Shown here: positions 1 through 10,385 of the stretch, piece after piece
Layout: every line of letters starts with the position of its first letter
Position numbering within the stretch: the first letter of the stretch is position 1
Assembly (NCBI GenBank): GCA_020632925.1
Contig: JACKER010000019.1
Span: 94,202-158,201 of the forward strand
Length of the DNA: 64,000 nt
DNA from: Alphaproteobacteria bacterium
Lineage (GTDB): Bacteria > Myxococcota_A > UBA796 > GCA-2862545
Direction: 5' to 3'
Position numbers and translations under genes: made by a program
Notes under the pieces: generated by a model
Databases searched by the model: none
Told to the model about the DNA's origin: nothing
What the model saw: only the letters and a program-made list of their open reading frames with translations

Positions 1-470
1 TCGCCCGCCAGCTCCAGATCCCGACCGCGCTGGCCCGGTCGTACATCGCGACCTTCTTCGCGCAGTACCAGGGCGTCGCCGCCTGGCGCGAGCAGGTCGT
101 GCAGGACGCCCTGCGCGACACGTACGTCACCACCCTCACCGGCCGCCGCCGCACGATCCCCGAGCTGTTCTCGAACGACCCCGACGACCGCGCCTACGGC
201 GAACGCGTGGCGGTCAACACGCCGATCCAGGCCTCGGCCGCCGATCTGTGCAAACGAGCGATGCTGGCCGTCGACGGGACGCTACGGAGGGAGGGCCTGG
301 ACGCGAGGATGGTGTTGCAGATCCACGACGAGCTCTTGATCGAGGCGGAGGAGGGACACGTGGAGCGAGCGAGCGCCGTGGTCCGCGAGGAGATGGAGCA
401 CGCCTGGGAGCTGGCCGTCCCGTTGGTCGTCGACCTGGGCGTGGGCCGCACGTGGGGGGAGGCTCACTGA
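1..470 (+). CDS. polA: DNA polymerase I, C-terminal part (5' end outside window)
   Basis: This is the last ~155 codons of family A DNA polymerase, reading in the frame that starts at base 3 and ending at TGA 468-470. It would fill gaps and remove RNA primers in repair and lagging-strand synthesis. The palm signature VNTPIQASAADLCKRAM (normally VNTPIQGSAAD) is followed by the catalytic motif C QIHDELLIE, and the upstream segment RTIPELFS matches the fingers/palm region. The usual Gly after the second Gln is Ala here. The remainder of the gene lies upstream. Its stop overlaps the next start (TGATG), so the lipoprotein gene is probably translationally coupled to it. Confidence 0.95.
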   Translation, partial: ARQLQIPTALARSYIATFFAQYQGVAAWREQVVQDALRDTYVTTLTGRRRTIPELFSNDPDDRAYGERVAVNTPIQASAADLCKRAMLAVDGTLRREGLDARMVLQIHDELLIEAEEGHVERASAVVREEMEHAWELAVPLVVDLGVGRTWGEAH

Positions 471-1338
471 TGCTGCTCCTCCTCCTCCCCCTTCAAGCCT
501 GCACCACCCCCGAACCCCCCTCCGTGCCCGTGCCCGTGCCCGTGCCCGTGCCCGTGCCCGCCGCTGAGCCCGTGCCCGCAGCCAACCTCGCACCCCAACC
601 CTCTCCCGAGGGAGAGGGGGAAGAAGTACCCGCACCGTCCCCGGCGCCGGAGCCAACCCCAACCCCAACCCCAACCTCCGCTCCCGCTCCCGCTCCCGCT
701 CCCGCTCCCGTCGCTGAGCCCGCACCCCCACCACCTCCCACCCCCGAGCCCGAGCCCGCACCACCCCCCACCCCACGGACGTGGACCCTTCAACCCCGCA
801 CCGGCGCCCTCTACGTCCTCGTCCGCTACGACCGCGGCACCGCGCTCTCCAACCTCGCCCACGACCACACCATCGCCGCCACCGGCTGGCAGGGGACGGT
901 TCGCTGGCAGGCCGACGACCCCACCGCCTGCGCCGTCGACATCACCGTCCCCGTCTCCGGGCTCGTCGTGGACCCTCCCGGGCTGCGCGCGAAGGCGGGC
1001 CTCGAGGGCGACACCCCCGAGGACGACAAGCCGAAGATCCAGGAGAACATGTGGGGCAAGAAGCAGCTCGAGAAGGACCGCTTCCCCACGATCTCCTTCG
1101 TCTCCACCCGCTGCGAGGGTGATCCCGCGAACCCCACCGTCCGCGGCCGGCTCACGATCCACGGCGTGACCCGCGACGTCTCGCTCCCCATGAAGGTCAG
1201 CGCCACCGACGACCGCTTCACCGCCTCGGGCGTCCTCGACCTGAAGGGCACGACCTACGGCTTCGACCCCTACAGCGCAGCGCTGGGCGCGGTCAAGAAC
1301 CAGGACGCCCTGCGCCTCGTCATCGACGTCACCGGTCG

Positions 1339-1342
<4 letters not shown>
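470..1342 (+). CDS. YceI-family lipoprotein with long Pro-rich linker
   Basis: A 290-aa exported protein. The N-terminus MLLLLLPLQACTT is an extremely short, charge-free signal ending in a lipobox-like LQAC (Cys11). Residues ~16-100 are low-complexity Pro-Val, Pro-Thr and Ala-Pro repeats. The C-terminal ~180 residues form a YceI-like domain: SNLAHDHTI near its start, then DRFPTISFVST, LTIHGVTRDVSLP and KGTTYGFDPY. YceI proteins are lipocalin-like beta-barrels that bind polyisoprenoid or amphiphilic molecules in the periplasm; the ligand here is unknown. The ATG at 470 was chosen because it overlaps the polA stop and gives the signal peptide. An upstream in-frame extension would have no signal. 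A dispersed-type palindrome sits inside the linker (591-625). Confidence 0.85.
522..560 (+). repeat. In-frame hexanucleotide repeat (Pro-Val linker)
   Basis: About 6.5 perfect copies of CCGTGC, encoding alternating Val-Pro in the linker of the YceI lipoprotein. Because the unit is two codons, slippage would change linker length without shifting the frame. Confidence 0.9.
591..625. repeat. REP-like palindrome inserted in a coding region
   Basis: Perfect 9-bp arms, CCCTCTCCC (599-607) and GGGAGAGGG (610-618), are separated by 2 nt and flanked by an A/C-rich lead-in. From general knowledge, similar CCCTCTCCC/GGGAGAGGG palindromes occur as dispersed repeats in many high-GC bacteria. Here it lies inside the linker of the YceI lipoprotein and is translated in frame as QPSPEGEGEE. 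Confidence 0.6.
655..710 (+). repeat. Two further hexanucleotide repeat tracts (Pro-Thr and Ala-Pro)
   Basis: An AACCCC repeat at 655-676 encodes Pro-Thr, and a CTCCCG repeat at 677-710 encodes Ala-Pro. Both continue the extended linker of the YceI lipoprotein in frame. Confidence 0.85.
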
Positions 1343-3480
<2,138 letters not shown>

Positions 3481-3499
3481 TCCCGGACCCGGAGGGGGG

Positions 3500-4180
3500 A
3501 TGCCGGCGATCGTGGAGGTCCGCGGGGCGGTCAAGGACTACCCGTTGGGCAAGCTCAAGGTCCGCGCGCTCGAGGACGTGTCACTGTCCATCGAGAAGGG
3601 CGAGTTCACCGTCATCGCCGGACCGAGCGGCAGCGGCAAGACCACGCTGCTCAACCTCATCGGCTGCGTGGACGTGCCGACCGCGGGCGAGGTCATCGTC
3701 GACGGCCAGGCGACCTCGCGGCTGTCCGACCGTCAGCTCACGAAGCTGCGGCTGCACAGCATCGGCTTCATCTTCCAGAGCTTCAACCTGGTCAACGTGC
3801 TGGACGTGTACCAGAACGTGGAGCTCCCGCTGCTGCTCCAGGGCAAGCTCGGGGCGGCGGAGCGCCACCAGCGCGTCAAGGCCCTGATCGAGCGCGTGGG
3901 CATCGGCGAGCACCTCCACCACCGCCCGAACGAGCTCTCCGGCGGCCAGCGTCAGCGCGTGGCCATCGCGAGAGCGCTCGTGACGCGGCCGGCGCTGGTC
4001 CTCGCCGACGAGCCCACGGCGAACCTGGACTCCGTGACTGGCGCCTCCATCCTCGATCTCATGCGCGAGCTCAACGAGGCCGAGCAGACCACGTTCCTGT
4101 TCTCGACCCACGACCACGCCGTCATGCAGCGCGCGCGGCGGATCGTGCGGATGCTCGACGGCAAGCTGGCGGAGAGCTGA
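3500..4180 (+). CDS. ABC transporter ATPase, LolD/MacB type
   Basis: 226 aa, the normal length for LolD/MacB-type ATPases. Walker A is GPSGSGKTT, the Q-loop lies around IFQSFNLVNVLD, the signature is LSGGQRQRVAIARAL, Walker B is ALVLADEPTANLDS, and the switch His is in FSTHDH. It would energise the two FtsX-type permeases encoded immediately downstream (2-nt gaps). Such complexes do not usually translocate solutes across the inner membrane. Instead they extract lipoproteins or drive periplasmic partners. The ATG has a strong ribosome site (GGAGGGGGG). The exact substrate cannot be told. Confidence 0.93.
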   Translation: MPAIVEVRGAVKDYPLGKLKVRALEDVSLSIEKGEFTVIAGPSGSGKTTLLNLIGCVDVPTAGEVIVDGQATSRLSDRQLTKLRLHSIGFIFQSFNLVNVLDVYQNVELPLLLQGKLGAAERHQRVKALIERVGIGEHLHHRPNELSGGQRQRVAIARALVTRPALVLADEPTANLDSVTGASILDLMRELNEAEQTTFLFSTHDHAVMQRARRIVRMLDGKLAES

Positions 4181-4182
4181 CC

Positions 4183-6243
4183 GTGCAGAGTCTCCGCCTG
4201 GTGCTGATCCTCGCGGTGCGCAGCCTCCTCGCCCACCGCGCGAAGAGCCTGATCATCGGTTCCCTGCTGTTCGTGGGGACGTTCGTGGTGGTGCTCGGCA
4301 ACGCGCTCCTCGACTCGATCGAGGAGGTCATGCGGACCACGCTGACGCACTCCCTGGCCGGCGACTTCCAGCTGCAGTCCAAGGACGCCGAGGATGCGCT
4401 CGCGCTCTTCGGCGGCGGGGGCCTCGGGACGAGCGACATCGGAGAGATCCCGCACTTCGAGCAGGTCGAGGCCGAGATCGGGAAGATCGACGGTGTCAGG
4501 TACCTGGTGCCGATGGGCGTGACGAACGCCACGGTCTTCGGGCGCAACGAGATCGACCGCGTGCTCACAGAGCTGCGGGACGCCCTGCGCGACGGTGACA
4601 CCGAGCGGGTGCCGCGCCTCGTGGCCCGCGCCCGCCGCATCGTGGTGGACCTGTCCAAGGCGCTGGACACGGCGAAGGCCATCGCGGACGAGGAGTCGTA
4701 CCGCAAGAACGCCGAAGCGCTCACGAAGGTCGGCGACGACGCCTTCTGGACCGCGTTCGAGCCCGGCGGCGATGCGCTGTCCGCCCTGGACTTCCTCGAC
4801 AGCCGGGTCGCTCCGCTCGCCTCCGACGGCGACCTCTACTACCTCCGCGTCTTCGGCACCGATCCGGAGCGGTTCGTCGAGGCCTTCCCGCGCTTCGAGA
4901 TCAAGGAGGGGCAGATGATCCCTCCGGGTCGCCCGGGCTTCCTGTTCAACCACCGGACGTACGAGAAGCTCATCAAGAACCGCGTGGCGCGGGAGCTCGA
5001 CGCGCTGGTCGACGAGGCCGACGACGGCAACACCATCGCCGACGACCCCCTGCTCCAGCAGCGCGTGCGGCGGCTGGCGGACCAGTACCGCCTGGTCACC
5101 TTCCAGCTCGAGCCCGAGGACGCGACCGCGCTGACGTCCGAGCTGAAGGGGCTGCTCGGGCAGGACGGCACGCTCGAGGAGCTGGTCCAGGCCTTCCTGA
5201 AGGTGGACGACACCAACGTCCGCGAGCGGACCGCCTGGTTCTACGAGCACATGGGGACGCGGATCGCGCTGCACGTGCCCAAGGTCGGCGACAGCGTCAC
5301 GCTCCGCGGCTTCACGCAGTCGGGGTACCTGCGGGCGGTCGAGGTCCCCGTCTGGGGGACGTACGACTTCGAGGGCCTCGAGGACGCCGACATCTCCGGC
5401 GCCAGCAACCTCGTCGACCTGGTCACGTTCCGCGAGCTGTACGGCAAGATGAGCGACAGCGCGCGCGAGGAGCTCGCCGGCATCCGCCAGGAGGTCGGGG
5501 TGAAGGCGCTGTCCCGCGAGGACGCGGAGGCGGCGCTGTTCGGCGGCGGCGGGGACGTGGAGGTCGCGGTCGCGGACCAGGGCGCGCTCGACGTGGACAT
5601 CGGCGCCGTCAACGTCGTCGGGCCCTTCGAGCGGACCTTCCCCGCGGAGGAGACGCGCACCGGCCTGGTGCTCGACGTGGCCATCGTCCTCGAGGACCCG
5701 GACCGCGAGGCCGCCCTCCGCCCCGAGCTCGAGCGGGTCGCCGACGGGCTGGGGCTGAAGGTCCTCGACTGGAAGGAGGCCTCGGGCACGCTGGGGCAGA
5801 TGATCACGGTGCTGCGCATCACGCTGCTCACGGCCGTCGCCATCATCTTCCTGGTCGCGCTCATCATCGTGAACAACGCCATGGTCATGGCCACGATGGA
5901 CCGCGTCCCCGAGATCGGCACGCTCCGGGCCATCGGGACGCAGCGCACCACCGTCCTCGGGCTGTTCCTCGTGGAGACGGGCGTGCTCGGCCTGGTCGCG
6001 GGCGGCGTCGGCGGGCTCGCCGCGGTCGGCGTCATCGTGTGGCTGCAGTCCGTCGGCATCCCGGCCCCGGCCGACGAGCTGGTCCTGCTGTTCGGCGGGC
6101 CGCGGCTCTTCCCCACGATCGGGCTCAACGACATCGTGTTCGGGCTGATCACGATCACGACGGTCGCGGTCGCGTCCACGCTGTACCCGGCGACGTTGGC
6201 GGCCCGCGTGCCTCCCATCGTCGCGATGCGCGGGAGGGAGTAG
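4183..6243 (+). CDS. FtsX/MacB-type ABC permease, large
   Basis: 686 aa. There is one transmembrane helix near residues 10-40, a very large extracytoplasmic region (~45-540), and three C-terminal helices. The conserved FtsX motif VPEIGTLRAIGTQ lies between the first two of those helices. This is the MacB/LolC topology. The periplasmic region (~500 residues) is about twice the usual size and includes a charged stretch (~130-200) and a GGGGD segment. A GTG start lies 2 nt after the ATPase stop. It probably pairs with the second permease as a heterodimer. LolCE-like lipoprotein release, or a mechanotransmission role, are possible but not provable here. Confidence 0.85.
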   Translation: MQSLRLVLILAVRSLLAHRAKSLIIGSLLFVGTFVVVLGNALLDSIEEVMRTTLTHSLAGDFQLQSKDAEDALALFGGGGLGTSDIGEIPHFEQVEAEIGKIDGVRYLVPMGVTNATVFGRNEIDRVLTELRDALRDGDTERVPRLVARARRIVVDLSKALDTAKAIADEESYRKNAEALTKVGDDAFWTAFEPGGDALSALDFLDSRVAPLASDGDLYYLRVFGTDPERFVEAFPRFEIKEGQMIPPGRPGFLFNHRTYEKLIKNRVARELDALVDEADDGNTIADDPLLQQRVRRLADQYRLVTFQLEPEDATALTSELKGLLGQDGTLEELVQAFLKVDDTNVRERTAWFYEHMGTRIALHVPKVGDSVTLRGFTQSGYLRAVEVPVWGTYDFEGLEDADISGASNLVDLVTFRELYGKMSDSAREELAGIRQEVGVKALSREDAEAALFGGGGDVEVAVADQGALDVDIGAVNVVGPFERTFPAEETRTGLVLDVAIVLEDPDREAALRPELERVADGLGLKVLDWKEASGTLGQMITVLRITLLTAVAIIFLVALIIVNNAMVMATMDRVPEIGTLRAIGTQRTTVLGLFLVETGVLGLVAGGVGGLAAVGVIVWLQSVGIPAPADELVLLFGGPRLFPTIGLNDIVFGLITITTVAVASTLYPATLAARVPPIVAMRGRE

Positions 6244-6245
6244 CC

Positions 6246-7589
6246 ATGCGCATCCTCGCCCTCATCGCGTTCCGGAACCTGGTCCAGGCGCGCACCCGCA
6301 CGACGCTGCTCGGCACCGCCATCGCGCTCGTCATGGCGATGCTGGTGCTGTTGCTCTCGCTCGCCGGCGGCATCGAGGACAACCTCGTGTTCTCGGCGAC
6401 CATGCTCTCGTCGGGACACGTGACCGTCGCCGGCTTCCACAAGTCCAAGCCCACCGACGCGGCACCCCTGGTGACGGAGGCCGCCGCCCTGCGCAAGGTG
6501 CTGGAGGCCAACACGCCCGGCCTCGACTACCTCGTCGAGCGGCAGCGCGGCTGGGCCAAGGTGATCAGCCCGCAGGGGACGGTGCAGTCGGGCCTGTCGG
6601 GCATCGACCCGGTGGCCGAGTGGCGGCTGCGCGACTCGCTCCACCTCGCGGCGGAGTCCGACTACGTGGACGGCGGCAGCGACGAGGTGCGCGGCACGCT
6701 CGAGACGCTGGGCCAGCCGGGTGGGCTGATGCTCTTCGCGAACCAGGCGAAGAAGCTGCACGCCCGCGTCGGCGACACGATCACGATCCAGACCGAGACC
6801 CAGGGCGGCCAGACGAACACGATCGACCTGCAGGTCACGGCCGTGGCGCGCGACGTGGGGCTGCTCTCCACGTTCGCCACGTTCATGTCCGACCAGGACG
6901 TGCGGACGCTCTACCAGCTCAACGAGGACACGACGGGCGCGTTCTGGCTCTATCTGAAGGACATCGACCGGTCCGAGGAGACGATGAACCACCTCCGGAC
7001 CGTGCTGGAGAAGGAGGGCTACGTGGTGATGGACCACGTCCCCGCCCCGTTCTTCTTCAAGTTCGACACCGTGTCCGGCGAGGACTGGGTCGGTCAGCGC
7101 ATCGATCTGACGACCTGGGAGGACGAGGTCAGCTTCCTGACCTGGATCCTGACGGCGTTCGACACGCTGACCTGGATGATGTCGGTCATCCTGCTCGCGA
7201 TCATCGCCGTCGGCATCATGAACGCGCTGTACAACGCGGTCCGCGAGCGCACGCGCGAGCTCGGCACGCTCCGCGCGATCGGCATGACCCGCCGCCAGGT
7301 GCTCGCGCTCGTGCTGCTCGAAGCGCTGCTGCTCGGGCTGATGGCCACGGGGGTGGGCGCGGTCATCGGCTCGGGGGTCGCGCTGACGCTCGACGCGATG
7401 GCCATCGACCCCGGGCTCGACGCGTTGCGCATCATCCTGCTCGCCGACCAGCTCCACCTCGTGGTGCGGCCGCTCGCCGTGGGCAGCGCCATCGTGCTGC
7501 TGACGCTGCTGACCGGCGTGGCCGCGCTCTGGCCCGCGTTCCGGGCGGCCCGCCTGAAGCCCGTGACCGCCATGCAGCACGCCGAGTAG
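6246..7589 (+). CDS. FtsX/MacB-type ABC permease, second subunit
   Basis: 447 aa. An N-terminal transmembrane helix (TTLLGTAIALVMAMLVLLLS) is followed by a MacB-like periplasmic domain of ~220 residues and three C-terminal helices with the FtsX motif RTRELGTLRAIGMTRRQ. The ATG at 6246 follows the previous stop by 2 nt; a longer in-frame extension upstream would lie inside the first permease. It completes a one-ATPase, two-permease cassette. No outer-membrane factor or adaptor gene lies nearby, so it is not a standard MacAB efflux pump. Confidence 0.87.
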   Translation: MRILALIAFRNLVQARTRTTLLGTAIALVMAMLVLLLSLAGGIEDNLVFSATMLSSGHVTVAGFHKSKPTDAAPLVTEAAALRKVLEANTPGLDYLVERQRGWAKVISPQGTVQSGLSGIDPVAEWRLRDSLHLAAESDYVDGGSDEVRGTLETLGQPGGLMLFANQAKKLHARVGDTITIQTETQGGQTNTIDLQVTAVARDVGLLSTFATFMSDQDVRTLYQLNEDTTGAFWLYLKDIDRSEETMNHLRTVLEKEGYVVMDHVPAPFFFKFDTVSGEDWVGQRIDLTTWEDEVSFLTWILTAFDTLTWMMSVILLAIIAVGIMNALYNAVRERTRELGTLRAIGMTRRQVLALVLLEALLLGLMATGVGAVIGSGVALTLDAMAIDPGLDALRIILLADQLHLVVRPLAVGSAIVLLTLLTGVAALWPAFRAARLKPVTAMQHAE

Positions 7590-7593
7590 CTCG

Positions 7594-9372
7594 GTGGATC
7601 CCGCCTTCGCCGAGATCGTGGCGGCGTGGCGTGGCGCGCTGTGGGGTTGGGCGCCGACGATGGCGCTGGGGGTGCTGCTGTGCACGCTGCTGCTCGCCCT
7701 CCGCGAGCGGCTCGCGCGCGCCTGGCCGCTGGTGGTCGGGGTCGCGCTCGCCATCGGGCTGGGCTTCGTGTGGTCGCAGGCCGCGCTCACCGACGACGCG
7801 GCGATCACCCTGCGGTACAGCGACCACGTGCTCCGCGGGCTCGGCCCGGTGTGGAACGTCGGGCAGCGGGTGGAGGGCATCACCAACTTCGGCTGGATGC
7901 TGCTGCAGGTGGCGCTCGGGCTCTGCGGGATGCGCCTCGAGCACGCCGCGCTGCTGCTCTCGCTCCTCGGCTACCTGCTGCTCGTGGGTGCGGTGCTGCT
8001 GGTCGAGCGCACGCTGGACCCGAAGGCGCCGCCCCTCGCGACCGCACTGATCGCGGTGCAGATCGTGGTGACGGCGTTCGGGACGACGGGCCTCGAGTCG
8101 GACGCGGCCGCCGGGCTCGTCGTGCTCGGCGCCGCCCTGATCCTGCGCGCGAGCCGCCCTCGCGACGCGCTGCTGGCCGGGCTCTGCTTCGCGTGGTCGG
8201 GCCTGTTCCACCTCGATCACCTGCTCGCGGGCGCGCTCGCCGGCGGCTGGCTGCTCCTCCGCCACCGCGCGATGGGCCCCGAGGACCGCCGCTCCCTGCT
8301 GGCCTACGGCCTCGGCCTCCTCCCCTACCCGCTCGTCCACGGCTGGAAGGTCTGGTACTACGGCGTCTGGTTGCCCAACACGTTCTGGGCCAAGTCCGGC
8401 GACCTCTGGTATCCATCGCAGGGCCTCGTCTACGAGCTCGTCCAGGCGCTGTCGTCCAACCACTGGCTGCTGCTCCCCACGGTGCTCGCCTGGCCGTGGC
8501 TCGCGCGGGGCCGGGAGCGGGCGCTGGCGCTGTGGGCGCTCGTGTTCGCGGTCGGGTGGCACCTGTACCTGATGAAGGTCGGCGGCGACTTCATGACCGG
8601 GCGCTTCCTGATCCCGCTGATCCCGTGGACGTTGATCGCGGGTGCCCGGACCGCGTCGCTGCTCACGGCCCGATCGGTGCCCGCTGGCCTGCTCGTGGCC
8701 GTGCTCCTCGGGCTCGGCACGCGCGGGGTGAGCCTGTTCCCACCCGGAGGGATGTCGTGGTACCTGGCGGACGAGAACACGGTCTACCCGCTGGTCAGCG
8801 TGTTCCCGCCCGTCGTCGACCACCACGGGTTCCGGCAGGGGCTGTTCTTCCACCGGGTGTTCGTCGAGCGCGACCTGCACCCGATCCTGGCGACGACGGG
8901 CATCGGGTGGGTGGGGTTCTACTCGGACCTCGAGGTGGTCGACCTCGTGGGCCTCACCGAGCCCGAGATCGCCGCGTTGCCCATCCATCGGCGCGGCAAG
9001 CCGGGCCACGAGAAGAACCCGTCGTTCGAGTGGCTCGACGCCCGCGGCGTGGACTTCATCCGCTGGTACCAGCCGAGCCGCCCCTGGGACCCGCTGCAGC
9101 GCGCGGACTTCGAGGGCGACGGCGACCGCTGGTGGGTCTGGCGCTACGACCCCGAGCTGATGGAGCAGATCCACGCCCGCGTGCCCGAGATCAAGATCCT
9201 GCGGCCGAGGGCCTGGATCCGGCAGAACGCCGTGCGTTCACCGGGGAAGGACCGAGAGGACGCGCTGCAGCGGCTCGAGGCGATGGACCACTACTACTTC
9301 TCGATGGTGCCCGAGGAGGCGCCGTTGCGGGAGCGGATCGTGGCCAGGATCGACCACCTCTGGCCACCATGA
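7594..9372 (+). CDS. GT-C membrane glycosyltransferase, AftB-like
   Basis: 592 aa with about ten predicted transmembrane helices. After the first helices, a TDDAAITLRYSDH segment carries the DDA acidic motif of GT-C enzymes. It is followed by a GLGPVWNVGQRVEGITNFGW segment, characteristic of the actinobacterial arabinofuranosyltransferase AftB group. GT-C enzymes use polyprenyl-phosphate sugars on the outer face of the inner membrane. The C-terminal ~150 residues are soluble and aromatic-rich (FIRWYQPSRPWDP). A GTG start lies 4 nt after the permease stop, so it shares the operon. The sugar and acceptor are unknown; the AftB likeness is at motif level only. Confidence 0.75.
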   Translation: MDPAFAEIVAAWRGALWGWAPTMALGVLLCTLLLALRERLARAWPLVVGVALAIGLGFVWSQAALTDDAAITLRYSDHVLRGLGPVWNVGQRVEGITNFGWMLLQVALGLCGMRLEHAALLLSLLGYLLLVGAVLLVERTLDPKAPPLATALIAVQIVVTAFGTTGLESDAAAGLVVLGAALILRASRPRDALLAGLCFAWSGLFHLDHLLAGALAGGWLLLRHRAMGPEDRRSLLAYGLGLLPYPLVHGWKVWYYGVWLPNTFWAKSGDLWYPSQGLVYELVQALSSNHWLLLPTVLAWPWLARGRERALALWALVFAVGWHLYLMKVGGDFMTGRFLIPLIPWTLIAGARTASLLTARSVPAGLLVAVLLGLGTRGVSLFPPGGMSWYLADENTVYPLVSVFPPVVDHHGFRQGLFFHRVFVERDLHPILATTGIGWVGFYSDLEVVDLVGLTEPEIAALPIHRRGKPGHEKNPSFEWLDARGVDFIRWYQPSRPWDPLQRADFEGDGDRWWVWRYDPELMEQIHARVPEIKILRPRAWIRQNAVRSPGKDREDALQRLEAMDHYYFSMVPEEAPLRERIVARIDHLWPP

Positions 9373-9445
9373 GCTCTGCCGAGGGGAGACGACTCCTCTC
9401 CCTCCGCAACAACGTGGCCGCCTTGAACATGGAGTAGGCTGTCGG

Positions 9446-9482
9446 CTGACCGACGGACACATCGTGTGTCGGCCCGGGTCAG
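9446..9482. promoter_or_regulatory. Imperfect stem-loop upstream of the VOC gene
   Basis: Outer arms CTGACC and GGTCAG enclose an inner near-palindrome (CCGAC-GG-ACACA against TGTGTCGG, with a GG bulge). A TAGGCT hexamer at 9435-9440 precedes it and could be a -10 element. The hairpin would then lie in the 5' leader of the VOC transcript. There is no T-tract, so a terminator is unlikely. Confidence 0.35.
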
Positions 9483-9492
9483 TCGAGCGTCC

Positions 9493-9849
9493 ATGCGCCC
9501 CCCATTCGACGCGGCCATCACGATCAGCTGCACCGACCGTACCCGATCGGCGAAGTTCTACACCGAGGTGTTGGGCGCGGTACTCGAACCCGATCAAGAG
9601 CTGATCGGCTGTTGGTGGTACCGACTCGGCCCATTGCGAATCAGCCTGCTGCCCAATGCGCGCCTGCCCTCGCCCGTCGACCGTTTCCCCGACCAAGCCG
9701 AGTTCCTGCTGTGGCTGGACGTTGAACGTGACGACCTGGCTCGGATCCGCGCGGCAGCGGACGCGCAGGGCGGGCTGTTGCAAGACCACGATTCGATGGT
9801 CGTCGTCCGCGATCCGGACGGGCTTCTGATCGAGGTCTGGGCTCGGTAG
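9493..9849 (+). CDS. VOC (glyoxalase/bleomycin-resistance) superfamily protein
   Basis: 118 aa, a single pair of beta-alpha-beta-beta-beta modules. It opens with ITISCTDRTRSAKFYTEVLG and ends with VVVRDPDGLLIEVWAR, the classic VOC closing motif with its metal-ligand-like Glu. VOC proteins are dimeric metalloenzymes or ligand-binding proteins, and the substrate cannot be inferred. The ATG at 9493 is preferred; a GTG at 9466 would add nine residues but lies inside the upstream hairpin. No good Shine-Dalgarno sequence is visible. The gene appears less GC-rich than its neighbours and stands alone, so recent acquisition is possible. Confidence 0.75.
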   Translation: MRPPFDAAITISCTDRTRSAKFYTEVLGAVLEPDQELIGCWWYRLGPLRISLLPNARLPSPVDRFPDQAEFLLWLDVERDDLARIRAAADAQGGLLQDHDSMVVVRDPDGLLIEVWAR

Positions 9850-10385
9850 TTCTCGGTCTCGCGTCACAGCGTGACCACCCGGCCGGAGCTCCGCCGTTCG
9901 GGAGTTCCACGCGCCTGCTCCCGTGGGCGCGACCGGCAGGGAAGCAACGGTTATCCATCGCCATGGGGATCGATGTCTCCTTCGTGGTCGAACGGGCATC
10001 ACCGGCGGGGTGGGTGCCGCCGATGGAGCTTCGGCCGTCGTTCAGGCAGGTGACGCCAACGCATCCGGCGCGCGAATGTATCGAAACCGATTCCTGGTCT
10101 CTGGGGAGTCCGTTCGCGTCATTGTTTGGGTGTTGGCCGACCAGCCCTACGCCGACGACATCAGGCTCGTGGTGACCATCGGATGACAGGCGCCCGGGGG
10201 GGTTCGCGGACCGGTATGCGAACGATAGGCGGGTCGTCCGTCCTCACCGCGTGGGGTGGACCGTCGCCGGTTCGTGGGCCGGCGAGCTCGAGCCGGCCGC
10301 ACACCGAGTTGACATCACACCCGTCGAGCGATGCGCGCAGGTTGCCAAGAGGTTGGTGTAGCCTGCATCTTCACGTGAGGATCCG
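9850..10385. other. Gene-poor interval, possible gene remnant
   Basis: 536 bp without a convincing gene. Short open frames exist, the longest 9923-10186 on the plus strand, ending VWVLADQPYADDIRLVVTIG. None has a ribosome site or a recognisable motif. Base composition around 10030-10150 looks less GC-rich than the surroundings, which could mark a decayed gene. A TAGCCT hexamer at 10359-10364 may be the -10 element of the downstream repeat-protein gene. Confidence 0.5.

Noticed and set aside
9466..9492. Upstream GTG as start of the VOC gene
   Set aside because: It lies within a stem-loop, has no ribosome site, and adds residues outside the VOC fold. The ATG at 9493 fits the domain start.
10309..10314. 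TTGACA as a -35 element before the repeat-protein gene
   Set aside because: No -10-like hexamer lies at 16-18 bp spacing. The better TAGCCT candidate is too far downstream to pair with it.
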